From the NCBI GenBank assembly GCA_039707465.1, contig CM077649.1, positions 18,666,001 to 18,730,000 on the forward strand: a DNA stretch of 64,000 bases. The letters run 5' to 3'. Under the pieces are notes generated by a model. That model made no database searches and was not told where the DNA came from. It saw only the letters and a list, made by a program, of their open reading frames with translations. The number at the start of each line of letters is the position of its first letter. Within the stretch, counting starts at the first letter, position 1. Origin of the DNA: Rhabdophis nuchalis. Taxonomy: Eukaryota; Chordata; Lepidosauria; Squamata; Natricidae. This document shows positions 13,829 to 26,747 of the stretch, piece after piece. The translations under genes and the position numbers were made by a program.

Positions 13829-15639
13829 ATTTAGGTGAACAGGAAATGAATTTTTGAAGCCTGAAAAGGAGATGTGACTTGCAACTGGACAGAGGAGAGT
13901 TACTGTAACTGGTCTCTTCATATTATAATAAGCCGAAACTATGATGAACTGTAATACTGTTCATGTAATGAACCATTTATCTGGAGCACACATTAAGGAT
14001 TGATTAAGAGGCTCCCAAAAAGTGGTATCCCTTCCTGCTTATCCAAGTGGCAAGAAATAATATCACTCAGAACAGCTATGATTCCACGAATTAGTCTTTA
14101 AGATGAAAGATGAAGAACTGCCACTTTAAAACCACTTGACAATTGAAACTGACAAATCTAAGCTAGCCTTATAAATCCTTGTGGCTTCCTTCTGATGAAG
14201 CTCTTCCCTGCTAAAAATTTGTTTATCTTCAATAAACTAAGCATAGGCGTTATCTATTTTCATATTTTAATGATTGATCATGTTCATTTAAATACTTAAA
14301 TAAAATACATTTAAATATTCTTCATTTTTAATCTTGAAGATTTTCAGATCATGATTGCTAGTCATTTGCATATGATTAATGAAGTCCAAAACAGAAACTT
14401 TGCATTCTACAAAGATGGGTTCATTTTTAAATTATATTAAATATAATTACATTATGTATGGGGATGCAATTTAAAATATTAAATTTACAATTTAAATATA
14501 TTTAAATTTAATGTTTTACTAAGTTCTTTACTTAAGCATTTGTCTGAAGCTGTTCTCTTTTGCTTTAGTGAAAAGCCCTAGTCCACCCTGTTGATCCACA
14601 TGAATAATACAAGAACTGAGGAAGGTCTGTGTAATTTTGTCTATTTCTCTAACACGTGATAGGTGGAAAGCAGGTAGCAATGCAGGATCATTGGCTATGT
14701 GCAGCCAGTCATTCTCTAACCCTCAGAGCCACAGGGATGAAACTTTTCATCTGTCTGATTTCACCTGCTCCCTCATGAAAAATGATTGGTGACTGTTTTC
14801 CCCATTAGTAGGTAATCCAGTGGGAATTCACCTGTCACTTTCCTTAAAGTGTCCTACATTAAAATCTGTGAGGAAAGCATAACATTTGGTGTGCATTATG
14901 CCAGCACAATGCTTGAATTAGAGTATATTAATGCAGCTATGAAGAAGAGCCCTGAGGTTTGCTGCCAAATATCAGCTAATTGCAAAGGGTAGGAAGTTCA
15001 ATACTTCACAACAAGAAAATCTTGACTGGTTCCCTAGGAATTCTAATACAGTTTATCTAGCAGCAACAGATCTGCTCTAAGTTCACCTTCGGTAGGGCAT
15101 TTTTAAAAAAGGGCAAGGATGCAATTATCCTGCATATCCAAAATACCATTCAGTTTTTGGAATACAAAGATGCATCATTTCATTTATATCTATTTATTTA
15201 TTTGCCTTTTTAGCAGGAATACTAATAATGTAATAGACATTTGATTTCTCTACACCCTTGAAATTATATCTATTGACTTCAACAAATAAAATCCTATGAA
15301 TGGTATGGTAACATATCAATTTTTTTCATAAAGTTTTGCTATAGCCCAGGTATTACGATGCTTAGTAGTGCGATTTTATACTATCTCATATGGTTGTGTA
15401 ATAATCCAAATTCAGAAACGGGAATATGCTTTTGGGTGAAGGATCACTATGTGTTTGCCAGCAAATGTTTAAAAGATTTCTGCAGCGTAGCAGGAAAAAG
15501 CGGTATTGAGATATTGAGAGGTCTGAAGTATGTGCCCACATAAGCTATGAATTCCTCTCTTCTTTCAAATACAGATTGTTGTACATCTTGAAGAGAGATA
15601 ATGGAAGATTTGAAATCTTCATGTTTTTGGCCTGTTTTT
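13829..15639. other. No gene; unique-looking sequence
   Basis: 14575-15080 is repeat-free and of more balanced composition ('gtgcattatgccagcacaat', 'tgcagctatgaagaagagcc'), with no long frame. It is a candidate conserved non-coding block, judged only by texture. Confidence 0.35.
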
Positions 15640-15697
15640 TGGCTGTTTTTCAGGATGTATTTCGACTTTTTTTCAGGCCATTTTGGATGTTCAGTAG
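15640..15697 (+). repeat. Left arm of inverted repeat flanking the CR1
   Basis: The text 'ttcaggccattttggatgtt' followed by 'cagtagtagtaaa' recurs in inverse orientation at 17170-17230 ('tttactactactgaatatcc' followed by 'aaaacggcccc...ggcctgaa'). The arms sit immediately on each side of the CR1 at 15700-17152. Confidence 0.6.
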
Positions 15698-15699
15698 TA

Positions 15700-17152
15700 G
15701 TAAATATATTACAATATTTCAATAGCAGAGTTGGAAGGGACCTGGTAGGTCTTCTAGTCCAACCCCCTGCGTGGGCAGGACCTTATACCATTTCAGACAA
15801 ATGGCTATCTAACATCTTTTTAAAGACTTCCAGGGTTGGGGCATTCACAACTGCTGGAGGCAAGCTGTTCCAGAGGTTAATTGTTCTGACTGTCAGGAAA
15901 TTTCTCCTTAGTTCTAAGTTGCTTCTCTCCTTTATTAGTTTCCACCCATTGCTTCTTGTCCTGCCCCCAGGTACCTTGGAGAATAGTTTGACTCCCTCTT
16001 CTTTGTGGCACCCTCTGAGATATCGGAACACTGCTATCATGTCTCCCCTGGTCCTTCTCTTCATCAAACTAGACATACCCAGCTCCTGCAACCGTTCTTC
16101 ATATGTTTTAGTCTCCAGTCCCCTAATCATCTTGGTTGCTCTTCTCTGCACTCTTTCCAGAGTCTCCACGTCTTTTCTACATCGTGGCGACCAAAACTGT
16201 ATGCAGTATTCCAAGTGTGGCCTTACCAAGGCACTATACAGTGGCATTAACACTTCACGTGATCTTGATTCTATCCCTCTGTTTATGCAGCCTAGAACTG
16301 TGTTGGCTTTTTTGGCAGCTGCTGCACACTGCTGGCTCATATTTAAATGGTTGTCCACTAGGATTCCAAGATCCCTCTCACAGTTGCTACTATTGAGCAA
16401 GGTACCACCTATACTGTACCTGTGCATTTTGTTTTTTTTGCCTAAATGTAGAACCTTACTTTTTTCACAATTGAATTTCATTTTATTAGATAGTGCCCAA
16501 TGTTCAAGTCTGTCAAGATCTTTCTGTATCTTAAGCCTATCTTCTGGAGTTTTGGCTATTCCTGCCAGCTTGGTGTCGTCTGCAAATTTGATGAGTTCCC
16601 CATTTATCCCCTCATCCAAATCATTGATGAAGATGTTGAAGAGTACTGGGCCTAAAACAAAGCCTTGGGGGACTCCACTGCATACTTCCTTCCATGTAGA
16701 TGCAGTTCCATTGAGGACTACACGTTGAGTGCGGTTAATCAGCCAGTTGCGAATCCATTTGGTGGTGATGCTGTCTAACCCACATTCTTCTACTTTATCT
16801 AATAGTAGGTTATGGTCTACTTTATCAAATGCCTTACTGAAGTCCAAGTAAATTATATCGACAGCATTCCTCTGGTCCACTAATTTTGTCACTTTGTCAA
16901 AGAATGCAATTAGATTAGTCTGGCATGATCTGTTTTTGACAAACCCATGTTGGCTTTTGGCTATTACTTTGTTTGCTTCTAGGTGTTCACTTATTTGTTG
17001 CTTAATTATCTTTTCCAGAATCTTTCCTGGTATTGAGGTCAGGCTGATGGGTCTATAGTTTCCTGGATCTATTTTTTTTTCCTTTTTTGAAGATGGGAAC
17101 CACATCAGCTCTTTTCCAGTCTTGTTGTATACCTTGTTGAGGCCTTTGACTT
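15700..17152 (-). mobile_element. CR1 LINE, 5'-truncated, long open ORF2 fragment
   Basis: The minus-strand frame 17105-15783 encodes 440 aa of CR1 ORF2: RT block from DPGNYRPISLTSIPGKILEK, QHGFVKNRSCQTNLI, YLDFSKAFDKVDH, GVPQGFVLGPVLFNIFINDL, the catalytic pair as FADDTKLAG, then the CR1 C-terminal region ending in a normal stop. The same reading continues upstream to about 17150 in another frame. Endonuclease and 5' UTR are absent, typical of incomplete reverse transcription. A 440-codon open frame implies a young copy. There is no microsatellite tail, unlike the related 3' end at 32441-32765. Confidence 0.9.
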
Positions 17153-17164
17153 AATTTCCCTCTC

Positions 17165-17235
17165 TATTTCTTTACTACTACTGAATATCCAAAACGGCCC
17201 CAAACACGGCCTGAAAAAATGGTCCCAAAAAACAG
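17165..17235 (-). repeat. Right arm of inverted repeat flanking the CR1
   Basis: Inverse counterpart of 15640-15697. It also contains 'gggaccattttttcaggcc' on the minus strand. Confidence 0.6.
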
Positions 17236-17249
17236 GTGGGAGTGGAGTT

Positions 17250-17343
17250 AACTAGTGTTGGTATTAGCCGGTTCGTCCAACTATGCAGAATTTTAACAAC
17301 TGGTTCAATCAAACCAATTCGAATTGGCTGAATCCCACCTGTG
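17250..17343. mobile_element. Short MITE-like repeat
   Basis: Ends 'tagtgttggtattagccgg' and 'tggctgaatcccacctg'. The reverse complement starts 'caggtgggattcagcc', related to the end at 36059 ('cagtggtgggattcaaat'). No TSD could be fixed. Confidence 0.5.
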
Positions 17344-17381
17344 CATATAAAATTAGACACGTCATTAGAAGCTAAAATTGT

Positions 17382-17625
17382 CTGATTTACTTTGGCCATG
17401 TAATACATGCAAATTCATTGGAGAAGGCAACAATGCTAAGAGTAGTTAGTGGAACAAGAAGAAGAGGCAAGCAAAGAATATGCTGGCTGGATGACATCAA
17501 ATCTAATACAAAGATTAACATCCAACAACTGAAAGAAGTTGTGCTTAACAGGATAGCATGGAGAGCAGTTGCCTATAAAATCACCAAGAGTCAGACACAA
17601 CTGAATGGTTAAAACAACAATAGAT
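17382..17625 (+). mobile_element. Bov-B (RTE) LINE ORF2 C-terminal fragment
   Basis: The translation FGHVIHANSLEKATMLRVV...GTRRRGKQRICWLDDI...LKEVVLNRIAWRAVAYKIT...SQTQLNG is the end of Bov-B ORF2, followed by its stop and a short 'aacaacaata' tail. Only the last ~75 codons are present. Bov-B is abundant in squamates and also supplies the 3' end of Sauria SINEs. Confidence 0.85.
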
Positions 17626-18166
17626 TAAAACTGCCTCTTTTTCTTTTTTCTTCCCCCACTCCTGCTTTTCCCCCTAGCAAAAATGTAAACTAAATCCATT
17701 CTACTGACAGTATCAAAGGATTAGCCATAGTATTGAAGATATTTTGCCTCTATTTTTCTTAGGAATATCATACTATTTGCATATTCTTGCTCTAAAATAT
17801 TGCTTATTGCTACTTTAAAGGAAGCAGTAAATCGCCTCTGTTGCCGTCATATTCAGCATATCTTTAGCAGGCTGAGTATGTATCAGGCAGAATATCTATT
17901 ATTTAAAATGAAACTCATTGTTTTCATAGATACATAACACAGTCCCTCTGTCTTCCTTTAAACTCATTTTTGAAGTTCTGTGGGAAATGTGGAAAGTTAC
18001 AACTTAGTAATAAATATTCCTTGTGTATCCTTCAGGGATTTTTTTTTAATCGAGGCTGAAGGCATTGCTGAGAGGAATGAATTGTTTTCATGAATATGTA
18101 AACTTGTCCAAATCTGTATACGTAATTGGTGATTGAATTTGATGCTGATTTATCAAAGAACTAGAA
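17626..18166. other. No gene, nothing recognised
   Basis: AT-rich unique sequence. Confidence 0.4.
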
Positions 18167-18265
18167 CAGAGGTTCCCAAACTTGGCAACTTTAAGCTATG
18201 CTGGCTGGAGAATTCTGGGAGTTGAAGTCCACAAGTCTTAAAGTTGCCAAGTTTGGGAACCTCTG
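18167..18265. mobile_element. hAT MITE, 99 bp, with 8-bp TSD
   Basis: Perfect ~29-bp terminal inverted repeats starting CAGAGGTTCCCAAACTTGG, flanked by perfect 8-bp duplications aactagaa (18159-18166 and 18266-18273). Same family as 13737-13828. Confidence 0.92.
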
Positions 18266-18273
18266 AACTAGAA

Positions 18274-19039
18274 TATAAAGAGCCATGTACTGTAAATGTT
18301 AGAACTGATAGAAGGCAAAAACAGAAAGTTTCTTTCTAAAGAAAATGATTGCATTTCAAAAATAAAATCAAAATATGGTTTTATTGAAATACTTTCAGAC
18401 TTTCTTTGTCTTGCCCACAGACATCATATTGGAAAAACATATGCAAATAGACACAAGAGAGTTGTTAAAACCCAATATTTATGTGCTGCACTTTCAACAA
18501 ACAGATTGGACTCATAGCAATTCATTTAAAAAGTTATTATGGATACAGTAATTATAAATATGGATTGCAATCTAACAATAGCAATTAAAGAAATGTAATG
18601 TGTGATTAAACAGGTTTAATTACTTTTCTTTTGGCTAGGAAAGAACTTGCAAGTTGTAATCACCAGAATACCAAAGCAATATACAGTAAAGACAATATTG
18701 GTGTATTTAATTTTAAAGCAGCTTTACTAGGCTGGTTGGGATTTCTGATAATTGTAATTCCTGCTGGTCTTGAGAATGCCTGGCAAGAAAATGTTGACTG
18801 AAGGAGTAATGTCACAGGCAATACAAATGGCTCAAGGATAGAAAATCTATAAATATATATATATATATATATATAAAATCTATTTTAAAAGTTATCAAAA
18901 TGTTGAAATTGATAGAACTGACCATCTTTATGCTTTACAAAAATGCATTCTGCATATAAGTAGCAATAATTCACTCTATATAACTTTCCAGGCACAGTAA
19001 AAACATTAAATCACTAATTCTTTTTTCCTGAGGGGTAAC

Positions 19040-19040
<1 letters not shown>
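18274..19040. other. No gene; short AT run at about 18850
   Basis: AT-rich sequence with a (TA)n run of about 12 units at 18849-18874. Nothing else recognised. Confidence 0.4.
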
Positions 19041-19124
<84 letters not shown>

Positions 19125-19185
19125 CATCCATCCATCCATCCATCCATCCATCCATCCATCCATCCATCCATCCATCCATCCATCC
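19041..19185. repeat. (CTAT)n(CCAT)n compound microsatellite
   Basis: About 20 CTAT units change abruptly at 19123 into about 15 CCAT units. A single T-to-C transition in the repeat unit followed by expansion explains the junction. Confidence 0.95.
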
Positions 19186-21702
19186 TTTGAGTTTCTAGAC
19201 CATCCATGTCCTTTAAGGAGTGAATAAAAATTCACATTTTATTTTCATTCTCATTGTTTCATCTGTCTTTATTCTGCTTTCCTTACAGTAGTTCAAAATA
19301 GCTGTTTGACTTGCAATGGATAAGTTCTTCATAAATTATTTCTATGGCATTGACTTCCTCCTGTTCGTCTTTTGTTTATAGCTATTGTGCTTTCCAGCTA
19401 CTAAATAATATAAATAATGCAGTGTAGTTCACTATTAACAGTTTTCTAAACTTCATGTATTCAGTTCTAAAAAGTTATTTCACTTATCTTCTTTGGAAAG
19501 CAAAAACTTTCTTAACACATTTTTTCCTCGCTGGCTTCAATTTCACATTTGATTTTTTTTTCAAGTTGTCGTAAATGAATACATAAATATATAACACATG
19601 CCTGGAATGTCTGGTTATAGAAAAAATTGAGAGATTTTACAGTCCACTGATCTAAGTACAGTCTTGTCCAGGAATATTATAAGATGCTACATTCTGCTCA
19701 TACAAAGTGACAGTTCTATAATCTTGATTTGTCTTTTGATATGAGGTTGCCCCTAAAGAAGGAAAATCTATTCTGATAGACTTTAGGTCATTGCAGAGGC
19801 AAACTGTCTATCCTACATGCTATACAAATTTCCAGCTAGTCACATTTATCTCTACCATGTATATAAAAATGTCATTTTTCTATTTTAAATGAAAAACAAC
19901 AGTGAGAATTTGAAGCTGGGACAAACCAACCTATCAAGAAGGAATGGAAGGAATTTTCCTTATCTGCAAAGGAAATATTGGAGACTTGACAAAACCATGT
20001 CCACTTCTGTTGGATCTAATGATGGGTTCTTGAGGGAACAGATACAGCGAATGACATTCATTGAGAGTAGGATTCTCAATAATCTGGATCAGGTTGTTTA
20101 AGTCCATGATTACCATCAACTACAGACATAGAATGGGCAGGTTGAATTTCTTAGGAACTATAATTCTTCAAAACATTACCAGTTCATCCAAAGAATGAAC
20201 AGGCACAGGCAGAAAGCTTGTTGCACCAATCTTCTGGTCCCGTTTCACAAATAGGGTCTTAGATCTGGCTATGTCTGGCACAGTATTCCTGAAAGCTGAG
20301 AGAAGCACAATTTATGTTATCATTATTTTTTCTTGAAACTTGACAGAAAAATGTATCTTAGAAATTTGTGAGGAAAAACCCTTCATATTATCCCCACTTC
20401 TTTCTATCCACTTTATATGTGACAAAATGTAATACAGTGCAGCAGTTAAATAAACCTACCTATATATTTTGATAAGCTTCATTGGAGGAAACATTGTAGT
20501 TTAAATGCACGGCATTGTAAAATATTTTTAAAAAGCTCGTCACTGGCCATTCTGTTTTTCCTTAAATAATTAAGGAAACAACAGATTCTTCTAAAATAAT
20601 TTGTTCTTGTACCACAGTGAACTTATCTTAATATAAATCCCCCCCCCCCCCAAATCATTAAAAGAAAAAATATTTGGATATGTAATAAAAAGAGTGAATG
20701 ATCTTGGAAGAATGGGGGGGAGGGGAGATGCTGCCTTGGGAATGATCAGGTAAGAGGGGAAGAGGCCAGCAACTATGCAATGGGTGGAGAAACAGGCAGT
20801 AAACAGATAATTGTGAAATCTTCAGATTTGCAACATGTAGTTAAAGTTGCCTTAGAATAAAGTTGAATTATTCTTGTCATGTTTTCTATGTGTTCTGCTT
20901 TGGAAACTGACAGGATCTTCTTTTGAACATTGGCAGGACTGATATTGGTTCAGTCTTTCAGATATTTGAAAATGATTGTTTCATTTTAATTTTGTCTTCT
21001 CACACTTTAAAGTACTTCTTACTAATGCCTGCTATCTGAGATCTTTATCATTTCTTTGTGTTCTTTTGGATATGCCCCAGGTTGTGACTGAATTCTGGGA
21101 ATTATGCTGAGACACATCTGATGATCACCAGATTGGGAAAGATGTTATAGGTATGATGTAAGAGTGAGAGATTTATAAGAGAAAGCAGGAGTATAGCAAG
21201 ATGTTTCCCCTAATTAATCATGTATCATAGCCATGTAAACAAGAGAACAAATGAAAGAGGCGGTAATTAGAGAATATCCACCTTTGCTTATGTCTTTTAT
21301 TTAACTTATTCAGCAATTATAATTCATTATACAGAAGTCTTGAATATCTACTGATATAATTGTCTGTGGTTTTTTTCCAAGTATGGTTATTTTTTTGGCT
21401 TAGTATTAAAACATAATAGGTTGACTTTTGAAAAAAGCATGTACATAAACCATTTAAAGTTATTTCACATGATGTAGAAATATTACTTTACGAAATTGAA
21501 TTAGTATTTCATGCTGGTCATGCTTCTGCATTACATTTGGGTATATTCCATGTTGTAAGATAGCTGAGAGTGCTTTTTGAAGGCCAAGCAGCATATTCTA
21601 CACATAAAATATTGATAATCCAATTTACTATTATAACATAATTTTTCATGGAATCTTTTAGATTCAACTATTTTTCATATGTCCTTGAGAAATGCTCTAC
21701 AG
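19186..21702. other. No gene, nothing recognised
   Basis: AT-rich unique sequence with a poly(C) run at 20640-20651. Short open frames at 19889-20119 on both strands show no domain. Confidence 0.4.
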
Positions 21703-22539
21703 CAGTGGTTGTTAACCTGGGCGATATTGTCCCCCCAGGGGGAGATTTTGTTATACAGGGGGGTGAAGGAATGAAATGGGGCAACATGGGGGTGATGGAG
21801 TGAAAGGTTTTGGGAACACTTTTGAGACTTTTTTCGTACAGTGAACCGCTAAATATGTGTTGTACAAAAACATCAGATTGCTCGCTATTAGTGGATTGAA
21901 CTGTGTTTTAAAATGTTCCTCCCGCTAGCTTCAGTACAGAACGCCGTACATATGTGAATGCGCATCGCTCATCTTCATGTGCGTTGTGCAGCAGCCTCTA
22001 TCACTCTACCCATACAGTGGCGTGCCATTGGCCTTTTTACAGTGTGCGTGAATATATATTTTCCTCAAATCTTAATTTAGTTTCAGAGTTTTCATCTTGA
22101 AATTCTTAGTTCCTGCATTGCGGTTTGTTCTTATGCCCTGCTTATATTTCTTTTTGCATCTTAAAATTCACTTGTGATTAAATCGTTAAATGTTATTTTT
22201 GGGGGGAGGGGCATTTCATTTTCTTGCAATTGAATTTTGTTTTCAGTGGTCACTTCATTTAAGTGTCATTGCATTAGCTATAATACACGTATCACGAAGT
22301 TTGGGAGTAAAGTGATGGGTGGCATCCGAATTTTTCACACAGTTGAGATATGGGAGAAAGACTTGAAATAAATTATTTGCATCAATATGTTCTGATGACA
22401 ATTTTAAAGAAAACAAAAAATGGGTTTCCATAAATTGAAGAATTATCTTCTTGAGAGATTATGTTGGGGAAGGGGGGCAATGATAACTTCCTCAATGGCT
22501 CAAGGGGAGGGATTCTTTCAAAAAGGTTAAGAACCACTG
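21703..22539. mobile_element. hAT-type element, 837 bp, non-autonomous
   Basis: Left end CAGTGGTTGTTAACCTGGGCG and right end AAAGGTTAAGAACCACTG are terminal inverted repeats of the Charlie-like hAT type. Flanks are ctctacag (21695-21702) and ctctacaa (22540-22547), a 7/8 match to an 8-bp TSD. G-rich subterminal blocks ('ccccccagggggagatt' and 'gggggcaatgataac') lie near both ends. No transposase frame is visible, so it is an internal-deletion derivative mobilised in trans. Confidence 0.85.
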
Positions 22540-22547
22540 CTCTACAA

Positions 22548-25323
22548 CATCAACTGTCATGGCAAAGCTTTTCTTCTTCCCAATTGTCTTCATTTCTTAT
22601 TTATTACTGCAAAAATAGCTCAGAGCAGAAACTTTGTAGAAGTTTAAGTATTGAGTTTTGCAATCCTGTAATTAAACTATACCTCTCTATTTTGTAATAT
22701 ATTCTGCAATAATATCTACTATTATAAAATAACTAAAAAAGGCCTTCCAGAAACAACTGTATATAAACTGTAAGACACTTGGGACAATCTTAGTTATAGT
22801 TGTGATCCTTTCTCACAAATTTCTAAGGTGCATTTTTCTGTCACATTTCAAGAAAAAAATAATAACATGCAGTAAATGCTATAAGGTAAGATGGTTAAAA
22901 TTGGATATAGAAAATTGGAAGTAGTTGCTAATTGGTTAATGCACAAAGCAATAAAATTAGGTACGTTTATGAAAAGTACCACAATAAACAATAAAATACT
23001 AAGTCTGTGTGTGTTTTACAAAGAATCTTTGTAAATTAATAAATCTATCATTTTTATGTAGCATTTCTTTATGAAAACTTTGTGTGAACTTTGAGTTTAC
23101 TATCCAAAGTTGTGTTTGTGTGCTATATAAATAAATATAGCACATAAATAAATTGAACTTCCTTAATCAACTCAAGACATTGATGCTAATTTTAGTTCAA
23201 GTAATAAAATGGCCTCTAGTGGTAATGTTAACTCTGCTTCTATACTAAATATGTTAAGCTACAGTATTAAACAAAGATAACAGGAAAATAGAAATATGAG
23301 TTTTATGTTTTTAATTCATAGTTTTTGGGAGAGACGGTTTAGTATCAATTTCATGCTATAATTTGTTTCTTTTACTGAATAGTAAGGTTAAAAACATCAA
23401 TTTATAATTTTATAATTTTTAACGTGCATCATTAATTCCCAGAGATTGACTGAATATTTCCTTTTCAGTCTTTGAGTTCATAAAATCTGCATTCCAAGAA
23501 CAATTGTTAAAGATGCAGATATATAAAAATGCATACAAGGCAAAGACAGGGGGATATTTATAAAGTAGCAATAAGTTTGTCTGATGTTTTTAGACAGATT
23601 GCAGTCGCCAGTTTTTATTATGGGATTTTTGAAAATGGGGGAGGGAGACACTTCCTTGTTCTATTCGATTTTAGACTTGCTATATTTTGCTACAATGTAT
23701 TCAAGGTGATTGTTCTGAACTGATTTTTCAATTTTATTGTAACAATCAGTATGTGAGATAGATTGTTTGGCAGAAATATTCTTCTTAATCCAAGATCAGT
23801 CATGACCAAATACTATATGCATTTAAACATGTTCCCCCGGGTCCTATTTGGAAACTTTAGTTTTCAACAATTAATCATTTTCAGTGCTGACTGGAGTTTA
23901 TGAAAGGATTCATAAAATGGTTGAACAAGGTTTAAAAAAAAACCTCAAAATTGGATTCCTCTTTTTACTTAATTAAAAGTTTAAGAAGATAACAAGATTA
24001 GTTGGGAGCATTTTATTTATTAGCATTTTAATCTGTTTTTGTAATTCTTTATAAGAGAGGAAAATTGCAATTATGGAAGTCTATGCAAGGGAAAGTTGAA
24101 AGCTTTGCTTATGAAAAAAATAAATGCATAGAAAATTATTGAAAGTTGGATAGGAAAGAAGATAGAATGTGAGAAAAAAAACCATTTCAATATCCCTTCT
24201 ACCCTTGGCCTTGACTATGTTAAGTATTCATAAATGGCTATTCATCAGATCATGGGACACTGAGGGAGATTTTTCTGTCTTTTGTGATTAGGATGCTGTT
24301 TGTTGATATGGGGGTCTTACTTGCTACCATTACATTTTATTATGTTGTTATGTTTAGGATGTCATATTTTAATTTAAAAAGTTACTGTCTTGAGATATCA
24401 GTTAGGAATGATTAGAGTTACATAGAAGCCTAGTAAAATAAAGTAAAATAATGTAATTAATTAATTAATTGCATTAAATAAATTGTTAGCATATAAGTCA
24501 CCTTCAGTTACTTTTTTAATGACTTCAAAGCATTGTACAGGTGGTAGTTTCACTCCAACTAAATTGAACTCAAGAAGGACAAAAGTTAAGGAAAAGAGGG
24601 CCACCAGTTATTTTGAACAGACAAATTGTTGAAGTCTTTAAATCTTTTTGGCTGAGGATCTATTCTCTTTGGTGTCTGAGTACAATCTGGGGCTCTCACA
24701 GATTTTTGCTTTTTCTGGTGTTTCATTTTTTTAAAGGAATATTGATATTTTAATACTGATAATTTCTGAGTCATGAGTCATCTTTTAAACAGAAAGTTTA
24801 TGAAATTTAGTTATAAATTATGTATACTCTTCATACTATCTGCCTCAGATTCCTGTATAGAATGATCAGCTGCTTCTTCTAGATTCCCTGGCTATGTTAT
24901 TTTTGTACTCTTTCTTGCTCTAGGCTGCTTTTGAAAAACTAAAAATTCAATGGCTGGCTGTAAATAATTTATCACTTCCCTGGCCAATCTTCTTCCAGGA
25001 GGACAACCATAATGAGAATGAAATTAAATTATGAACAATAAATGCCCAGATACTGCAAAGTTCAGGAACAGTGCACTAGATTTCTGGGTTATATTTAGAG
25101 AGATAATCTTCCTGAACCGAGAGTCTGAAGGCATGATGAGACTAGAATTCAGATGAACTGGAAAGGAGTTCACCAATAACGTAGCAGAACGTAACAAGGA
25201 ATTATCCTCATAAAAATGAGAAACCATGAAATTTAAGAAATTGAAATTTTAAAAGCACTTGTTGTTTTTGCTGAGAAATAAATGAACTCATTTTACCTAT
25301 TGTTTTTAACAGACAAGGCAAAC
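22548..25323. other. No gene, nothing recognised
   Basis: AT-rich unique sequence. Short chance frames only. Confidence 0.45.
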
Positions 25324-25331
25324 CTATAGAA

Positions 25332-25706
25332 CAGTGATGGCTAACCTTTTTTGGCTTGCGTGCCAAAAGCAGGGGGAACACAGGGGGGTTGTGCGTTGGT
25401 ATGCCACACCCGTAATGCTATGTGTGTGACCCCCTGCTTTTGGCGCACGTTTTTCACCCTCCCCAGGCTCCAGAGGCTTTCCAGAAGCCTGGGGAGGGTG
25501 AAAACAGGCTCACCCCCCCCACCTCCAGAAGCTTCAGGAGCTTCTCTGAAGCCTCCAGAGGGCAAAAAATGGCCTCAAAAGAAGGCCTAAATCAGCTGAC
25601 CAGCGCACACATGTGCACTGGAGCTGACAGGGCAATGCCTTGCGTGCCCTAAGAAATGGTTCCGCGTGCCACCTGTGGCACCAGTGCCATAGGTTTGCCA
25701 TCACTG
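25332..25706. mobile_element. hAT-type non-autonomous element, 375 bp, with 8-bp TSD
   Basis: Termini CAGTGATGGCTAACCTTTT and AGGTTTGCCATCACTG are inverted repeats. Perfect 8-bp duplications ctatagaa flank it (25324-25331 and 25707-25714). The interior contains an inverted pair of GC-rich blocks ('caccctccccaggct...' and 'agcctggggagggtg'). It is homologous to 53-447. No coding capacity. Confidence 0.93.
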
Positions 25707-25714
25707 CTATAGAA

Positions 25715-25974
25715 CAACCTGGAAGAGGGAGGGAAAGAAGAAGGGAGAGGGGGGAGAGGGAGAGAGAGAATGATTGTTTATAGTCCTGCTCATTATTCAA
25801 CTCAGAATTATGTTGTACCAAATGATTAAATATCAGGGAGAAATCAAGTCAACCGAAAGGAGCCTGATTGCATTTAGATATAGTTCTTATTTTGTTTTAA
25901 GTCATGGCTTTTTAAACTATTGTCTATTGAATAAAGCAAAATTGTGTGCCTGTACACTTTTGTGAACCATAAAC

Positions 25975-26009
<35 letters not shown>

Positions 26010-26747
26010 ACATGTGCCTTAAATCTTTGTTACTACCTTTACACTAGATTGTAAGTTATTTTGTTACATCATTATATTGATCTATGGGAACATGTTTGTC
26101 AATAAGTCTAATATAAACTTTCACTGTCAAAAACCTATTTTTATTATGTAAATTTTCCAAGATGCATTGGTACCGAAGACAAAATATAATCTTTTAACTG
26201 CATCCCTGCAATCATGTTATAACAGCATTTGTATTCCCTACCTCTCAATGACTGGTTTTTCATTAGCCATGTGGAAACAGAATGGCTATACATTTGAAAA
26301 AAATGCAGAAATGTAATTGATTGGGAATAGAATGAACTCTCTGTTCCTAACCATAACAAGTTGTAATAAATCTTTGAATCTACAAATTAATTAGAAGATA
26401 TGAATGCTTTATCACTGTCAAAACTAAGATATGCTAGCAATTTTGTCAGTTAGATGGAAAATCTATTTTAAGCCCCATAAAAGCTATTTTTTTCAAAGAT
26501 AAAACAGAATATATTTAACATTTAAAAGGATATAAGTAAAAGTATAAATGAAGTAATCCAATATACTGAATAAAACAATACTTATGAAATTCAAGTGGAA
26601 ACTAAAAAAGATTTCATGTACAATAGTGTCAGCTTAAGGCTAAACTGGCAGCAGTATGAATTAAAACTCTGCAAAGCATTAGAAAAGGAGCTTTGTAAAA
26701 CATAAGTGGAAACTAAGCATCTCTATTCAAATGTGAAAGCAACTACA
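25715..26747. other. No gene; (AC)n at 25974-26012
   Basis: Short purine tract at 25725-25770 and an interrupted (AC)n array at 25974-26012. The rest is AT-rich without recognisable features. Confidence 0.5.

Noticed and set aside
15601..16728. 375-codon plus-strand frame
   Set aside because: It is the antisense shadow of the CR1 ORF2 fragment on the minus strand.
20168..20311. Minus-strand 47-codon open stretch with CAG acceptor-like and GTAATG donor-like borders
   Set aside because: It looks protein-like, but stretches of this length are expected by chance in 64 kb, no neighbouring exon was found and I recognise no family.
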